This document shows, one piece after another, positions 22,181 through 32,254 of a stretch of 45,007 bases of DNA. How positions within the stretch are numbered: the stretch's first letter is position 1; the number at the start of each line of letters is the position of its first letter. The DNA comes from Gracilaria vermiculophylla (lineage: Eukaryota > Rhodophyta > Florideophyceae > Gracilariales > Gracilariaceae). The position numbers were made by a program, and so were the translations under genes. The DNA lies in assembly GCA_019155205.2 (NCBI GenBank), contig JAHNZQ020000016.1:2633915-2678921 (forward strand). The letters are read 5' to 3'. Below the pieces are notes generated by a model. It was not told the DNA's origin and ran no database searches. It saw only the letters and a list, made by a program, of their open reading frames with translations.

Positions 22181-23629
22181 TTGGGGATACAAAATGGCCG
22201 TGATCAAGGTTTAGTGTCTGAATGGAATGACCATTGTCTTGATCTGGAGACGGAGGGAATTGGATTGAGCCAACACACCGTAAGGGGTTTTGACATTCGA
22301 AAACTGTCGTCTCAAATTAGTAATATGAAGTGCATTTCGGTCTCTGAGACCATTGGTTTCGAAGAAAGCCCTCTCATGCTCAAAGGCTGTAACTCTGTGG
22401 GCAACATAGTTCAAAAGTTAGTGGAGGGAAGCGGTGTGCTGGTGTGATCAACCCATGCTGTGATAGAGGTATTGCCGAGTGAGATTGCAAGATTTTAGAG
22501 CAAGAAGTCCGTCTCTGTTGGATATAAGGAAGATCGGTTTCGATTTCTTGCGAATGCGAAGCACAACCATCTGTTCAACAATTTTAATGGGTCCATGCGT
22601 CTTTGCAGAGCGAAAATGCTACCTGTTAAGCTTCACCTGTCTTTCACAGCAGTTCACTACAGCCTGGCGAGTATTCTTTCGGGGGGCGCCAACCACCGAA
22701 ATCGCGAATATCCAGTATGGTACGAGGACTTGGGATATCAAGTCGTTGTCGCCGAAGTATACTCGGAACCCGGCTGCTGTCTCAGACTCGGTGATTTTGA
22801 AAGCATTTATCTTTCTAAAGAAGGCGTATTGGAACCATTTGACATTGACCAAACCGTAGATATCCCGGATGAGCCGTCTGTGGCGGACAAAGCGAAATAT
22901 GAAGCTGTATTTCTGGTGTTTATTGTTATTGGATCTAGAAGTGAAGACAGTGCAATGTCGGAAGAGTTCTGGACGTTTTATGTAACGCCATCGAAGAGCT
23001 ATTGCAGTAATACCTTTGGTTTCAGAGAGTACATCACTCCAAAAGACGCGAATGACGGTACCGTATTTATAGTGGCATGTGGCCAGATGCTCATTGTTCC
23101 AGGCGAATGTGCAATGATGGCAATGCCAGTGTTGACGAAGAGATGCACCGTATTTGTGAATGGCGTTCGTATGAAGGCTGGAAAAAAACCGGTGCTTCTT
23201 CGAAACGTGAGTAAATCCACCAGTGCAGTGCGCAAAAGTGAGTCAGAAAAGGCGTATTCTCCGAGGATTGTGAAAAACACCGAAGACGATGCTATTGTTC
23301 CTACGGTGTGGGACACATTGGACGATGAACGGAGGGTAATAGAAAAAAAGGTAATCAGGGTGAAAGAAGAATGTGTATATCCCGATCGCTATCTTATCCT
23401 CGGACTCATCCCAGTTGCAAGAGACATATACCTTAATGAAACCATGCGCAAACAAATTTAGATGTATATCACGGAAATGAACAGTCAACCAACAAAAGAC
23501 GTCTGCGTATCTGACGAACGTGTTCCAGATGGATACAGGTTGGAACATGTAAACATATCCGATATGGTATACAAAGAAGTGCTGGGTCTTCCTTTGAAGA
23601 AACCGGAATCCAGGGGTTTAGGGGTTTAG
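22181..23629 (+). pseudogene. Unidentified long frame, three internal stops, ending in telomere-like DNA
   Basis: One phase stays coding-like for about 480 codons. It has internal TGA 22445, TAG 22496 and TAG 23459, and a terminal TAG at 23627 inside GGGGTTTAGGGGTTTAG. The true 5-prime end is not resolved; coding-like residues continue upstream of 22181. Visible parts are a Val/Tyr-rich domain (22595-22990) around YPVWYEDLGYQVVVAEVY, a hydrophobic strand AVFLVFIVIG, and a basic C-terminal region ending near VYPDRYLILGLIPVARDIY. I do not recognise the family. It lies on the same strand and upstream of the ParB-like/Ulp1 frame, so both could belong to one element (inference). Confidence 0.55.
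23613..23629 (+). repeat. Two telomere-like repeats GGGGTTTA
   Basis: GGGGTTTAGGGGTTTAG closes the preceding reading frame, including its stop codon. It matches the TTTAGGG(G) tracts at 33340-33440 and 34028-34065. Confidence 0.7.
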
Positions 23630-23808
23630 TGAAAAGGGCTATATTTTTTAATATACTTATAATTCATGGCATTTGAAATATATTCACGTAAGTCGTGATC
23701 AATGCACTCTATAGTAAACGTTTTGTGTACGTCGTGGAGGGACGAGACAATTGTCTCGAACTGAGAATTAGGTGTCATGTGGAGACAATGGAAATGAAGG
23801 TTGCCCCC

Positions 23809-24640
23809 GACGGTGCATAGCACGTCAGAACGAGTCGTCGTGGAAGACTAGTACACCGTACGGTGCTGCGGATGTTAGCGGTTCAGCCTGTGCGGGACAC
23901 AGTTGTGCTGTATGGTGGGACTGATGTTTTACGTGTACGAAATGGACACGGTATCACGTGGTCTTGTAAAGGCCGTCATGTACCACGATTGGCAGATATA
24001 CATTATATGAGTGGTCAAGTATGGAGTTGGGGGTTAGCGGGTATTGAGGAGGCGACAGTATGTTCCATTCGATTTGATATGGAAATGACATGTAAGACGG
24101 TTGTATGGTACTGTGCAATGGATGTGCGCGTAGACAATGTTGAAGGAGAATGCAAGGCCCGTGGTTAGCGGATGTGAAACGGAGTCCACTTCGAAGACCA
24201 GTGTACCGTACCGTACCGTAATGGCATACGTACCTAAACCCTTAACACAATTGCACCATTACGCTGGAATTGGTTTCAGAAGTAGACCATAGGTAGGATA
24301 GTTCCATTGTATGGTGCAATGAATGTCATACGCAGGCCACATGATCTGTGAATGCTACGGTGCAATGGATGGCAGACGTGTGCCAGGCGGAAAGAGCACG
24401 GACGTGAAACGGTTGAGTTTCTTGCGGGCATCCATTCACATGGAAGCATTAAGGTGCATATAATACCAGGATTGGGACGTATTGGTGTGTGGAGAAGACG
24501 AGTACACAATGGGAGGCAAGTGTTATATTATTTGTTCATGGTGAGCGGTGGGATGACGCTAGGGCAGTGACGTGGACCTGTGGGGTCTTAAAGGATGGTG
24601 TAGGAGTTGGTGTCTATAAATAGTTGGACGCTACACCGTC
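23809..24640. repeat. Left cluster of GCACCGTA palindromic motifs
   Basis: Copies or near-copies of GCACCGTA/TACGGTGC occur near 23812, 23853 (CACCGTACGGTG, a perfect 12-bp palindrome), 23912, 24105, 24205 (TACCGTACCGTACCGTA), 24305, 24357 and 24628. Several are followed by CAATGGATG. The right cluster at 27590-27975 has the same words, so the two bracket the ParB-like/Ulp1 frame like subterminal repeats of a DNA transposon. Confidence 0.65.
24615..24622 (+). promoter_or_regulatory. TATA box upstream of the ParB-like/Ulp1 frame
   Basis: TATAAATA lies about 170 bp before the ATG at 24790. A pyrimidine-rich CATCTCTTCACT about 25-30 bp downstream is a plausible initiator. Confidence 0.5.
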
Positions 24641-24789
24641 CACATCTCTTCACTGGCAGTTGGTATCACCGATTCTCTCTCATCGTGTCTTCCATATAGT
24701 CTTATTTATCCTATTCGAAACCGACCGGTGTTGTGGTTGAAGGGAAGCTACTGACCATCCAATAATGGCAAAGGACGCATATTGGCAGC

Positions 24790-27324
24790 ATGGATGTCAA
24801 TGAAATGCTGCTTATGGCAAATATCCGAAACGTCATAGATGAAGCAAAGCGTGTGGGCAAAGTCACAAAGCTACCCGTTCAATTTCTTGTTGGGTCTGTT
24901 TTCGGTCGCATCTCATCGCTGGATAGGTTGCAGACCTTAGATGCGGAGATTGCGAGGAACGGTGGTACACGAAGGAGCTCTTTGTTCATTGTCGTGAAGG
25001 GGCTGTTCGAAAATGGTCAGATGAGATACCTTGTCGTCGGTGGAAATCTCAGGAAACATCTGTTTCTTCGTTGGGCAACCCCTACAGTAAACTATATCGT
25101 GCTTGACTTGGAGCACTTGATTCCAGACGAGAACATCGTTGAAATGGGTGCTATCATCACGTTAGCCGTGGAAACTGAAGAAGAACGGCCAGCACCGTAC
25201 AGTATAATGACTCAAGTTATGCTTCTAGGCTCATTGAAAGAGCGACTGCGATCGTATTTTGTGGGAAAGGATCCTTCATGGAGGAATAGGACTGTTCCGA
25301 AGCCAAAACGTCGTGAGTGGCTACCACCACTGTGGCAAGATGTGAACCGAAAATATGGTAGCCATGAAAGCTTCATATTTGAACCAACACGATCCGATGA
25401 TAAGTAATTGCTCGGAGCCGAAAGACTTCTAGATGCCGGTGTAGTCCAAACTCCGCGACAGTGGGAAGACCAAGGAATCGTTAAGTTCCCAAAAATGGAA
25501 TTGCGTCACGCCTCTCATCTACGTCAAGAAGATCTTCGAAGAACAGTATTGGAGTGAGCAAAGTTGAATCACGAAGAGCGGAAGCATTGCACATTTGCGA
25601 ATCAATTAGATGATAGGGGGCACCAAGTCAAAACTGTGCAGACAGTGTCGGTCAACAGCATTAGTCAGCCAAAGAAACGAGCAGAAACGACACGTCTGTC
25701 TGTTCCAAAAATGGCGTCCGTCCCGCATCAGGACCCTATTCGACGGTCGCTTCGAAGTGGCCTTCGCAGCGTTCTTCATCCTCTAGACACGTCGAGGGGT
25801 TTAGCTCCCACACCGCATGGGCTTGAGGTGATGGCTAACACAACGAAAACCATGAAACCTTCGTCGAGGACCAAAACACGTGCCATTGGCATGAAGTACC
25901 CGAGGGAAGACATAGTTCGGAAACACGACACTACCGTCGCACAGTCTCCGATAAGAGAAATATTGAAAACAGCCCCCATGGAGACAGTCCAGTTGTCCGG
26001 ATCCCCGGTATTGAAGAAACAGCAGGTTGAAGGTCATGCAGGTCGAAGTCCTGGAATTGCACCGAGTTCTGATCATGTCGTCGAGAAATATGTGGATGAA
26101 GGGAAAAGCCCCGATGTTGTCCAGAAACGAAATATATATGTTTTGGACGACGATGAAGGCTTTGTTATAGGAAGAGAAGCAGAGCTGAGCTTGGAAGGAT
26201 ATGGAGAGAAAGCACACAAAGCCGAAGATGATGGCGACATTTTAATGTCTTACAAAGGCCGGATGGAAAACGATCCAAAAGGGATCATCTCGATTCCGAT
26301 GAAAGGCAACACGAAAGAAGGGCTTTTGGGCGAGAATCAAAGACTGTGTGATGATGAAGTGTTATTTTTGGTACGATATGGGATCAAACGGGCCCGTTCA
26401 GCCTTATGTGTCGTGTACGTTGTCGACAACGTATGGCATATTGCTGATTCTTTTAAGAATGGACACTGGACATCTATAACAGAAAAAACCAAAGCCTGTT
26501 TCCATCGCAGTCTCGTCGGGAACATCAATGAGAAGTCTTCGACGGCGAAGCCACAGAGATTTTCCCCAGATATGCTCAAGTTCCCGATCGTTCTTATACC
26601 TATTGTATGTAATGATCACTGGAGTCTCTGCATTGTTTGTGGGTTACAGATTGTGAAAGAGTTTTTTGAAGCAGGAATGGACGGCAAACGGAACGTTGAA
26701 CGTGTGAAGGAACAGTCCAGGATACTTTGGATGGATAGTATGGAGAAAAGTTCTCATGAGTCCATTCGAGAGAATATATGGTATGTGTTATCTCTAGTCA
26801 TACGAGAAAAGGAGGCCACCGTGCAGACGTTGAAAACTCTCATGCCGATTATGAACATGACCTGCCCAAAGCAGAAAGGGGGCGAACTTGGCTGTGGGTG
26901 GCACGTGGCAAATAATATCCAGGTGGTTACTATGAATCCGTCACTATTCATGGGAATCTGGAACAAAGAACAGTCCACGGCAGTGGAGCAGAAGATGGAG
27001 TATTTCCCACTACATAACTTGAAAAGGAAGTGCCGCCAATTGTATGGCGATGCTCGACAACAGTACAGGACGCAGTTGGTCAAGAAAACGGTCACGTTGA
27101 AGAGAAGTGTACATGACGAAGGGAAGGATGTTTTGGAATTTAAGAACACCGATGTTACAGAAAAGAAGACTCCGAATGACAATAGTTACATAATTGTCAA
27201 AAAATGCCTGGCAGAGGCAATAAAAGTCCTCGAAGGAATTATGAAAAATGAAGGTCCGAAGAAAGAAGGAAAAATGGAAAGTGAGGCTCAGGAAATTATG
27301 CAAAACGTTACTGTAGTAATATAG
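24790..27324 (+). pseudogene. ParB-like plus Ulp1 (C48) cysteine protease fusion, two in-frame stops
   Basis: A single phase of 844 codons from ATG 24790 to TAG 27322 is interrupted only by TAA 25405 and TGA 25555. Coding character continues across both. Residues 20-130 resemble a ParB/Srx-type fold: LQTLDAEIARNGG, then SLFIVVKG, YLVVGGNLRK and VNYIVLDLE (inference from pattern). The C-terminal part (26340-27000) has the Ulp1 triad: His in CNDHWSLCIV, Asp in ILWMDSMEKS and Cys in GGELGCGWHVANN, with the upstream Gln/Lys region. A charged low-complexity linker joins them. Ulp1 proteases release SUMO-like tags and are commonly carried by eukaryotic DNA transposons. If read as separate genes, the protease half alone (25564 onward) would still be open but lacks a clear ATG at its start. 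Confidence 0.7.
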
Positions 27325-27589
27325 AAATGTAACAAGCTTACCGAGTTGTACGTATCTGTGCAGAGCAAGTAATATAATAGTTAATAAAAGGCGTCAATAG
27401 AAGCTTGCCACACTTATTATAAAACTGAATACATAAAGTTCAAATAGTATGTATTACAGCAATTATTCGCAGACGTCCACCATGTTTTACAGAATGGAAT
27501 CAAACGCTGCACTTGATATCATAGGTAGCCTATGTTGAGGTGTAGTTCTGTGTAGGATGAAGTACAAGGCAGATGTGGAGCATTGGGAA

Positions 27590-27975
27590 GAAAAATGCAC
27601 CGTAAGGTGTATTCCCCGTCAAAACAGTTGATAACGGGACCACGAATGAACCAAGTGGGCTTTTCTGTGACATGTGTAGAAAACGTGGAAAAGAACAGCA
27701 CCGAACTGTGCAACGAGAAGGATACAACACCACGTGGGAGGCGACTACACCGAAGAGATCGAATTGGTGTCTCACATCAACGGGGCGGAAAAAGTAGGGC
27801 ACCGTACAATGAAGGTGATCCAAGACATTGACCACGTAGACACGTATTGCACCGTAAGGTGCACTCGATGTAATACGTGTACGACGGGGACGTATATAAC
27901 ATTGTACCGGGCAATGGATGGTGTACATATTCCTCGTGCGAGACTGTTGTACTGTACGGTGCACATGCTTGCAAT
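27590..27975. repeat. Right cluster of GCACCGTA palindromic motifs
   Basis: TGCACCGTAAGGTG occurs at about 27597 and 27847, GCACCGTACAATG at about 27800, TGTACCGGGCAATGGATGG at about 27903 and TGTACGGTGCA at about 27953. These mirror the left cluster at 23809-24640. Confidence 0.65.
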
Positions 27976-28128
27976 CGTTGTCGAACTGGGTAGGGCCTCA
28001 GAAATCAGGACCACATATCCACATGTTGCTTTATGTGGCAAAGAAAAATTGTGGTAAACAAAGTATAGGTTGTGATTGGTTACCCATGGAAAGTGCGCTA
28101 GCGGCCTGGAATGCAAGGAAAATTTCAC

Positions 28129-28137
28129 TATAAAAGG
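28129..28137 (+). promoter_or_regulatory. TATA box
   Basis: TATAAAAGG lies about 540 bp upstream of the zinc-finger gene start. It is the best promoter-like site in 28000-28670, a stretch that otherwise shows only weak short frames. The distance implies a long leader or an unseen first exon. Confidence 0.4.
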
Positions 28138-28671
28138 CTGGGTTCGTCCCCTTTGAGATAAACTCTGGCTAGACGACCTCCCCATATTCCCATCACCCTG
28201 AACAAGTAACCGAGCCTGTGTGTCTTTGTCGTATTATTCTGTTTGGGGACTATTGCTAACGCCCACATTCCATCGTTTATCTGTCAATAGAGGTTGTTGT
28301 CGTTATCAAAGTTCGTTTCCAAGGAGTTGCCGCCATCCTTCCGCTAAGGTCGACGTTGCCGTTGAAGTTTTGGCGTCGGGCCCACCGAAGGCTTTGGCTC
28401 CTGGCAGCCTTCTACATCGTCCATTATTTCTTGGGCTTGGCAGATACAGTCGTCGTTCTGCGTCGACTAAGACTTGAAGTGTTACTGCGATTCCGTCCAT
28501 CACGTAGAGTTGCTTTGCACCTGTGGTTGCTAGCTACTCTGCGTGACACGGCGTGATTGTTTCTGAATCTCCAGCCGTTAGGCAATCGTTAAAGAGTAAG
28601 TGAAGTGCATCATCTTCTCTTCCGGGATTGTGTGTAAGTACTGACTAGTAGTCGCCTTCTACATAGTGCCA

Positions 28672-29103
28672 ATGGGTGCGACCTCTTCGATTGAGACGTT
28701 GACTGTGCGTGACAACGAGGTGTCGTCCGACCGAAGCGGCCCGGAGAAGGAACTAAACTCGGAAGTGCTACCTGTTGCGGATGCGCTTATCGCGCGACGA
28801 TCGTACCACATATTCCGCGTAGCGAACCAGAGAGATAAGCGACGTAAGCGTCCACCGCCACGAAAAGTTATCCGAAAGCACTGCCGCGTGTGTGACATCC
28901 ACGTCCAGAGCCAGCGGCAGCTTGAGAGTCACTTTGGTGGTCGCGAACATCGTCGGGCGGCGCGTCGCGTGTCATATAAGAAGGCGGACATCTGCTGTCG
29001 TGTGTGCGAGCTAAAGTTCCCCGAAGCTCAGGATATACAGATTCACTATAAAAGTTGGCGTCATCGTGCGGTTCTACAAAGGAAGTTAGAACCTCTAAAT
29101 TAA
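28672..29103 (+). CDS. Two-finger U1/matrin-type C2H2 protein, 143 aa
   Basis: An intact frame from ATG 28672 to the stop at 29103. A Ser/Glu-rich N-terminus (1-55) and a basic stretch (RDKRRKRPPPRK) precede two fingers of the U1/matrin kind. These are CRVCDIHVQSQRQLESHFGG...H (about residues 74-98) and CRVCELKFPEAQDIQIHYK...H (about 110-135). Both have C-x2-C-x12-H-x5-H spacing typical of RNA or double-stranded-RNA binding proteins. Probably nuclear. It lies 280 bp upstream of the retropepsin-like frame on the same strand, so it could be a Gag-like component of the same element or an independent gene. No internal stop, unlike its neighbours. Confidence 0.65.
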   Translation: MGATSSIETLTVRDNEVSSDRSGPEKELNSEVLPVADALIARRSYHIFRVANQRDKRRKRPPPRKVIRKHCRVCDIHVQSQRQLESHFGGREHRRAARRVSYKKADICCRVCELKFPEAQDIQIHYKSWRHRAVLQRKLEPLN

Positions 29104-29382
29104 AGTGTCGAAATCCACTTTTATGTGTTGGGTTTGAGATCGACACAGTCAGTACAAACAATTGCTATTTATCTTTGTATTACTGTCTTCTTTATGCTCT
29201 TAAATTTGATATGACTGGTGGTTGTGCCTTGCTCTTGTCTATCTGGCTCAGACGCCCCGTGTGTATTGAAAGCTTTGCGTACCTGATTGCAGGCTTGTTC
29301 ATTTAGCTCATTGGCTTGGTACTCTACGAGAGCCCGTTTTGTGTGATGTATTAAAGCCTGTAAGCGCCGACGCTGTTACACA

Positions 29383-30141
29383 ATGCCTTTTTCAATGTAC
29401 AACAGAAGGGCGGATGACATGGGCAAGAATGGCGATTCCTTTCTTTCTGGAGTTGATGGACGTAGTGCCGACATCCGCTGGATCGTCAATTTTTTTGAGA
29501 ACATTGCTCCTCTTTGGAAAACCTCTAAAAAAAGTGTCATAATTAATCCTGGCCACCACGCTGGGGAACCACTACACCAACACCACAAAAACGTTATTGG
29601 TGATGTTGTTCTAACCGAGGAAGCGAAGAGAAACGGCAGAAGTATTACAGCTAGGAAGTCGTCCACTGGTAGCGGGAAAACGTCTCAGACGCTGCGGGAG
29701 TATCCGTCCCTCAAGGGCATACCCGTGAGGGTGTACGCTAAGAAAGCACTCGTGTTACTTGATTCTGGAGCGACTCCTAATATTATGTCTTCCACATACG
29801 CAGAAAAACTCTGTTTGAAACCTGTTGCAACTGATTGGAAAAAAAGGGTAGCTGATGGTACCACAACGCTAGAAAGAGGCGCGTTAGCTGACGTACCGGT
29901 AACGTTTGAACACGTCAAAGTACCTCTGGATTTCCTAGTTGTTGGGAACACACCGTTTGATATGATTGTTGGTTCTCCAACATTGGAAAAGCTTCAGGCA
30001 TGTATTGATTTTGGCCTGCAAATGGTGTCTCTTTACTATAAGTAGAACCATATTGTGCTACGACTCGTGAGTGGAGGCTCAGGTCTTGACACCCATGATT
30101 CACTCTGTGAGGCAGACCGTGAAGTTATGCCGCAGGAATAG
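29383..30141 (+). pseudogene. Retropepsin-like aspartic protease frame with one internal stop
   Basis: ATG 29383 opens a frame to TAG 30043 that continues in phase to TAG 30139. An N-terminal basic region (1-100) leads to the active-site loop ALVLLDSGATPNIMS (D127-S-G). The conserved C-terminal FDMIVGSPTLEKLQACIDFG of retroelement and DDI1-like proteases follows. Across the internal TAG the frame reads IDFG...SLYYK-stop-NHIVLRLV, the usual last strands of the fold, so TAG probably replaced Gln (CAG). Only half a protease dimer is encoded, as in retroelements. No reverse transcriptase or integrase follows within the window. It may be a relic of an LTR element or a domesticated protease. Confidence 0.75.
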
Positions 30142-31667
30142 ACGGTAATTCTTCGGAGGAAACCCCGGAGAGCTACTTGGTGAAGTACCTAGCGAATGAC
30201 GAAAGTCATGTAACGGACCAGGAGAACATGACACTGACAGCCACAATGGATGACGGTGGGGCAAGTGACGAGGAAAGCTTCGATGGAGAGGGGCTGGGGG
30301 GCCCGAATTCTTTCTCGCTTCAGAGTTTGGACTTCGACACAGAGTACGCACCGGAAGGTACCAATGACCAGCAGGGCACGGTGCAAAGTTCATCTGACGA
30401 AGAGGAAGCAGAAGAAGTTGCGGAAGATAGCGAAGACGAAAATGGTTATGAAAGTAGGCCTATTGTGGAAGATTCAATAATGACCATACCGGTCGATGAA
30501 GAAGTGTTGTTGCTGGCAACCGATGACGATGTGTTGCAGCACGGTCGCTTTAATATTCAAGTCATTCTCCGGCTACCGACGCCTGTTCCGTCCCCGTTTG
30601 AGCAACTTGGGTCTCGCAATCTCCGAGTTAATCAGTTTGATGCTCTAATGAAAGATGATGATGAACGGCCTACAATCGCGTTTGAAGATTCAGAGAGCGA
30701 TAGGAATGCTCCTATTGCACCTGTTCTGCACCAAATCAGAGGCGAAATGGAAAACGGAGCTGTGGAGCCTGAGACACGTCAGCCCAACGTTGCGGATGAA
30801 GGCCATGGCCCAGAACCGCTGCGGTGAAAGTCCGATGGCGCTCCAGCAGCATCGGGAAGAGACACTGGAGAACAGCAGAACTCATCCGAGCCAAGAAGAC
30901 GTGAAACAAAGGCAGGGTGCTTGCCTATGGAATTATTATACGGGGTCATAAAACGATTTTGCACGGATGAAACACAGGCGCATGTTGAAAACACTGGAAA
31001 ATTGGAGAGCCCTGCAAATCTCTCGCGGTCCAATTTACATTCTCTTCACAATCGATACTCCCGACAGGCGTTAAATGTGCGTCGAGTTGCGCTACATCAC
31101 AGGAACACAAAAACCCCCAACATAGCACTTGTATTGGCAGCTGGAGATGGTGAAGAAGAGCAACACCCTTAAGGCAGGGGGCCAGCTGGTGTAGGGGCAA
31201 GTGCCGACCAGGACGTGTTCCCAGTACGTGTTGACTATTCGACGTTGGTGTCGTCAAGTAGTCTGTGTACTGAAACTGTTGGAGGTCTGCCCGTCAAAGA
31301 GTGTCTTCTTCCACCCCGGTTGCGCTACGCCATCGCAGAAGACATTACGTGGACACTGTTTCACTTATGCCTTGGGTTTCGCCATGTTCGCGGCGCCTTT
31401 CTTAGCGAATGTGATTTGCGCCTTCTGGCAATGCTCGCCCGTCACATTCGCCCAGGCACACAATGGTCCTCTATACCGCATTTCTTTTACTTTTTCTATC
31501 ACCTCGCTATTGGTCCGTATGGACATATTCCAGTAGGGCGTCTTTATATTTGTGAAACACAATCTTTTATCAACAGGAAATCGCAGGGTGAACATTACAT
31601 AGAGCACTTTAGACCAAGGAGGGATAGCATGGACATTCCGTTCCTTTTTCCCACACAATGGGTCTAA
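30123..31667 (+). pseudogene. Acidic frame following the protease, two in-frame stops
   Basis: In the -1 phase relative to the protease, a frame runs from after TGA 30120 to TAA 31665. It has internal TGA 30825 and TAA 31170. Residues about 20-150 are strongly acidic (SSDDEEEAEEVAEDSEDEN-type). The C-terminal part (31215-31667) is a more ordered domain with VDYSTLVSSSSLCTETVGG and a hydrophobic helix IPHFFYFFYHLAIGPYG. I do not recognise it. The -1 overlap of about 20 bases with the protease frame recalls retroelement Gag-Pro-Pol arrangement, but no polymerase motif is present. Confidence 0.5.
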
Positions 31668-31837
31668 AGCAGAGTAAAGAAATTTTTAAAAGTCGCACAT
31701 TCCATTCACAGTGGCGGTTCAGGAGTCAGGGAGGAACAAAATTCGAATGCAAGGGTGCAAAACAAAGGAAAAACAAGAGAACAAGTTTAAGAAAATGAAA
31801 TAGCAAAATGCATATCTATTGGATAGAACGCTATGAC

Positions 31838-32254
31838 TTAAAACCTTCCGGTACTTATGTCTTCACCACGAAGAGCCATGATCTGCAATAGTTCACGAAC
31901 GCGGAACACGGCTTCCAGATAACCATCCTGGTACCCGCGGCGATAATCGAACGATTTCTCGTTAAACGACGTGTGTTCAAGGCAGGAATCGCACATTGTG
32001 GCCAAGAACGGAGCTGCGGGGATGCTTGGACTCTGCATATTATCGGACGGCGCGGGCAGCGCCTGCGGCGACTGGGGCGTAGACGCCTCTGAGGTTTCTG
32101 GCGTGGTAAGATCAGTAGGGCTGGACGGGTGTAACACGGGTGGGACTGGAGAGGGTGTCGCGCGAACTACTGAAGGATTGAGCACGAAACGCGGAGATGA
32201 GCGCGGGGTCTGGGAAGGCTTAGAGCATGGGGTGAGCTTGCGTTTGACGCGCAT
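31838..32254 (-). CDS. Hypothetical protein, 138 aa, from repeat family
   Basis: The best start is ATG 32254 (MRVKRKLT), with the frame ending at 31838. A longer upstream extension to 32434 would add a hydrophobic segment (YILCVVCIAQLFPYIYV) but lies in the conserved repeat leader. The protein is Pro/Ser/Thr-rich (residues 10-80). It ends in a short ordered domain, CDSCLEHTSFNEKSFDYRRG...VFRVRELLQIM. The first eight codons and about 270 bp upstream are conserved in repeat copy A (1517-1800), where the protein diverges immediately. So a common promoter or leader is joined to different coding sequences. Confidence 0.45.
   Translation of the reverse strand: MRVKRKLTPCSKPSQTPRSSPRFVLNPSVVRATPSPVPPVLHPSSPTDLTTPETSEASTPQSPQALPAPSDNMQSPSIPAAPFLATMCDSCLEHTSFNEKSFDYRRGYQDGYLEAVFRVRELLQIMALRGEDISTGRF

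Noticed and set aside
22479..22859. Alternative plus-strand frame overlapping the 22181-23629 gene
   Set aside because: The other phase continues coding-like on both sides, so this is a shadow frame.
28632..28666. A 33-nt mini-intron (GTAAGT...CTGAC...ATAG) just before the zinc-finger start
   Set aside because: The splice words are good, but the branch-like site is only about 7 nt from the donor and there is no coding exon upstream to join.
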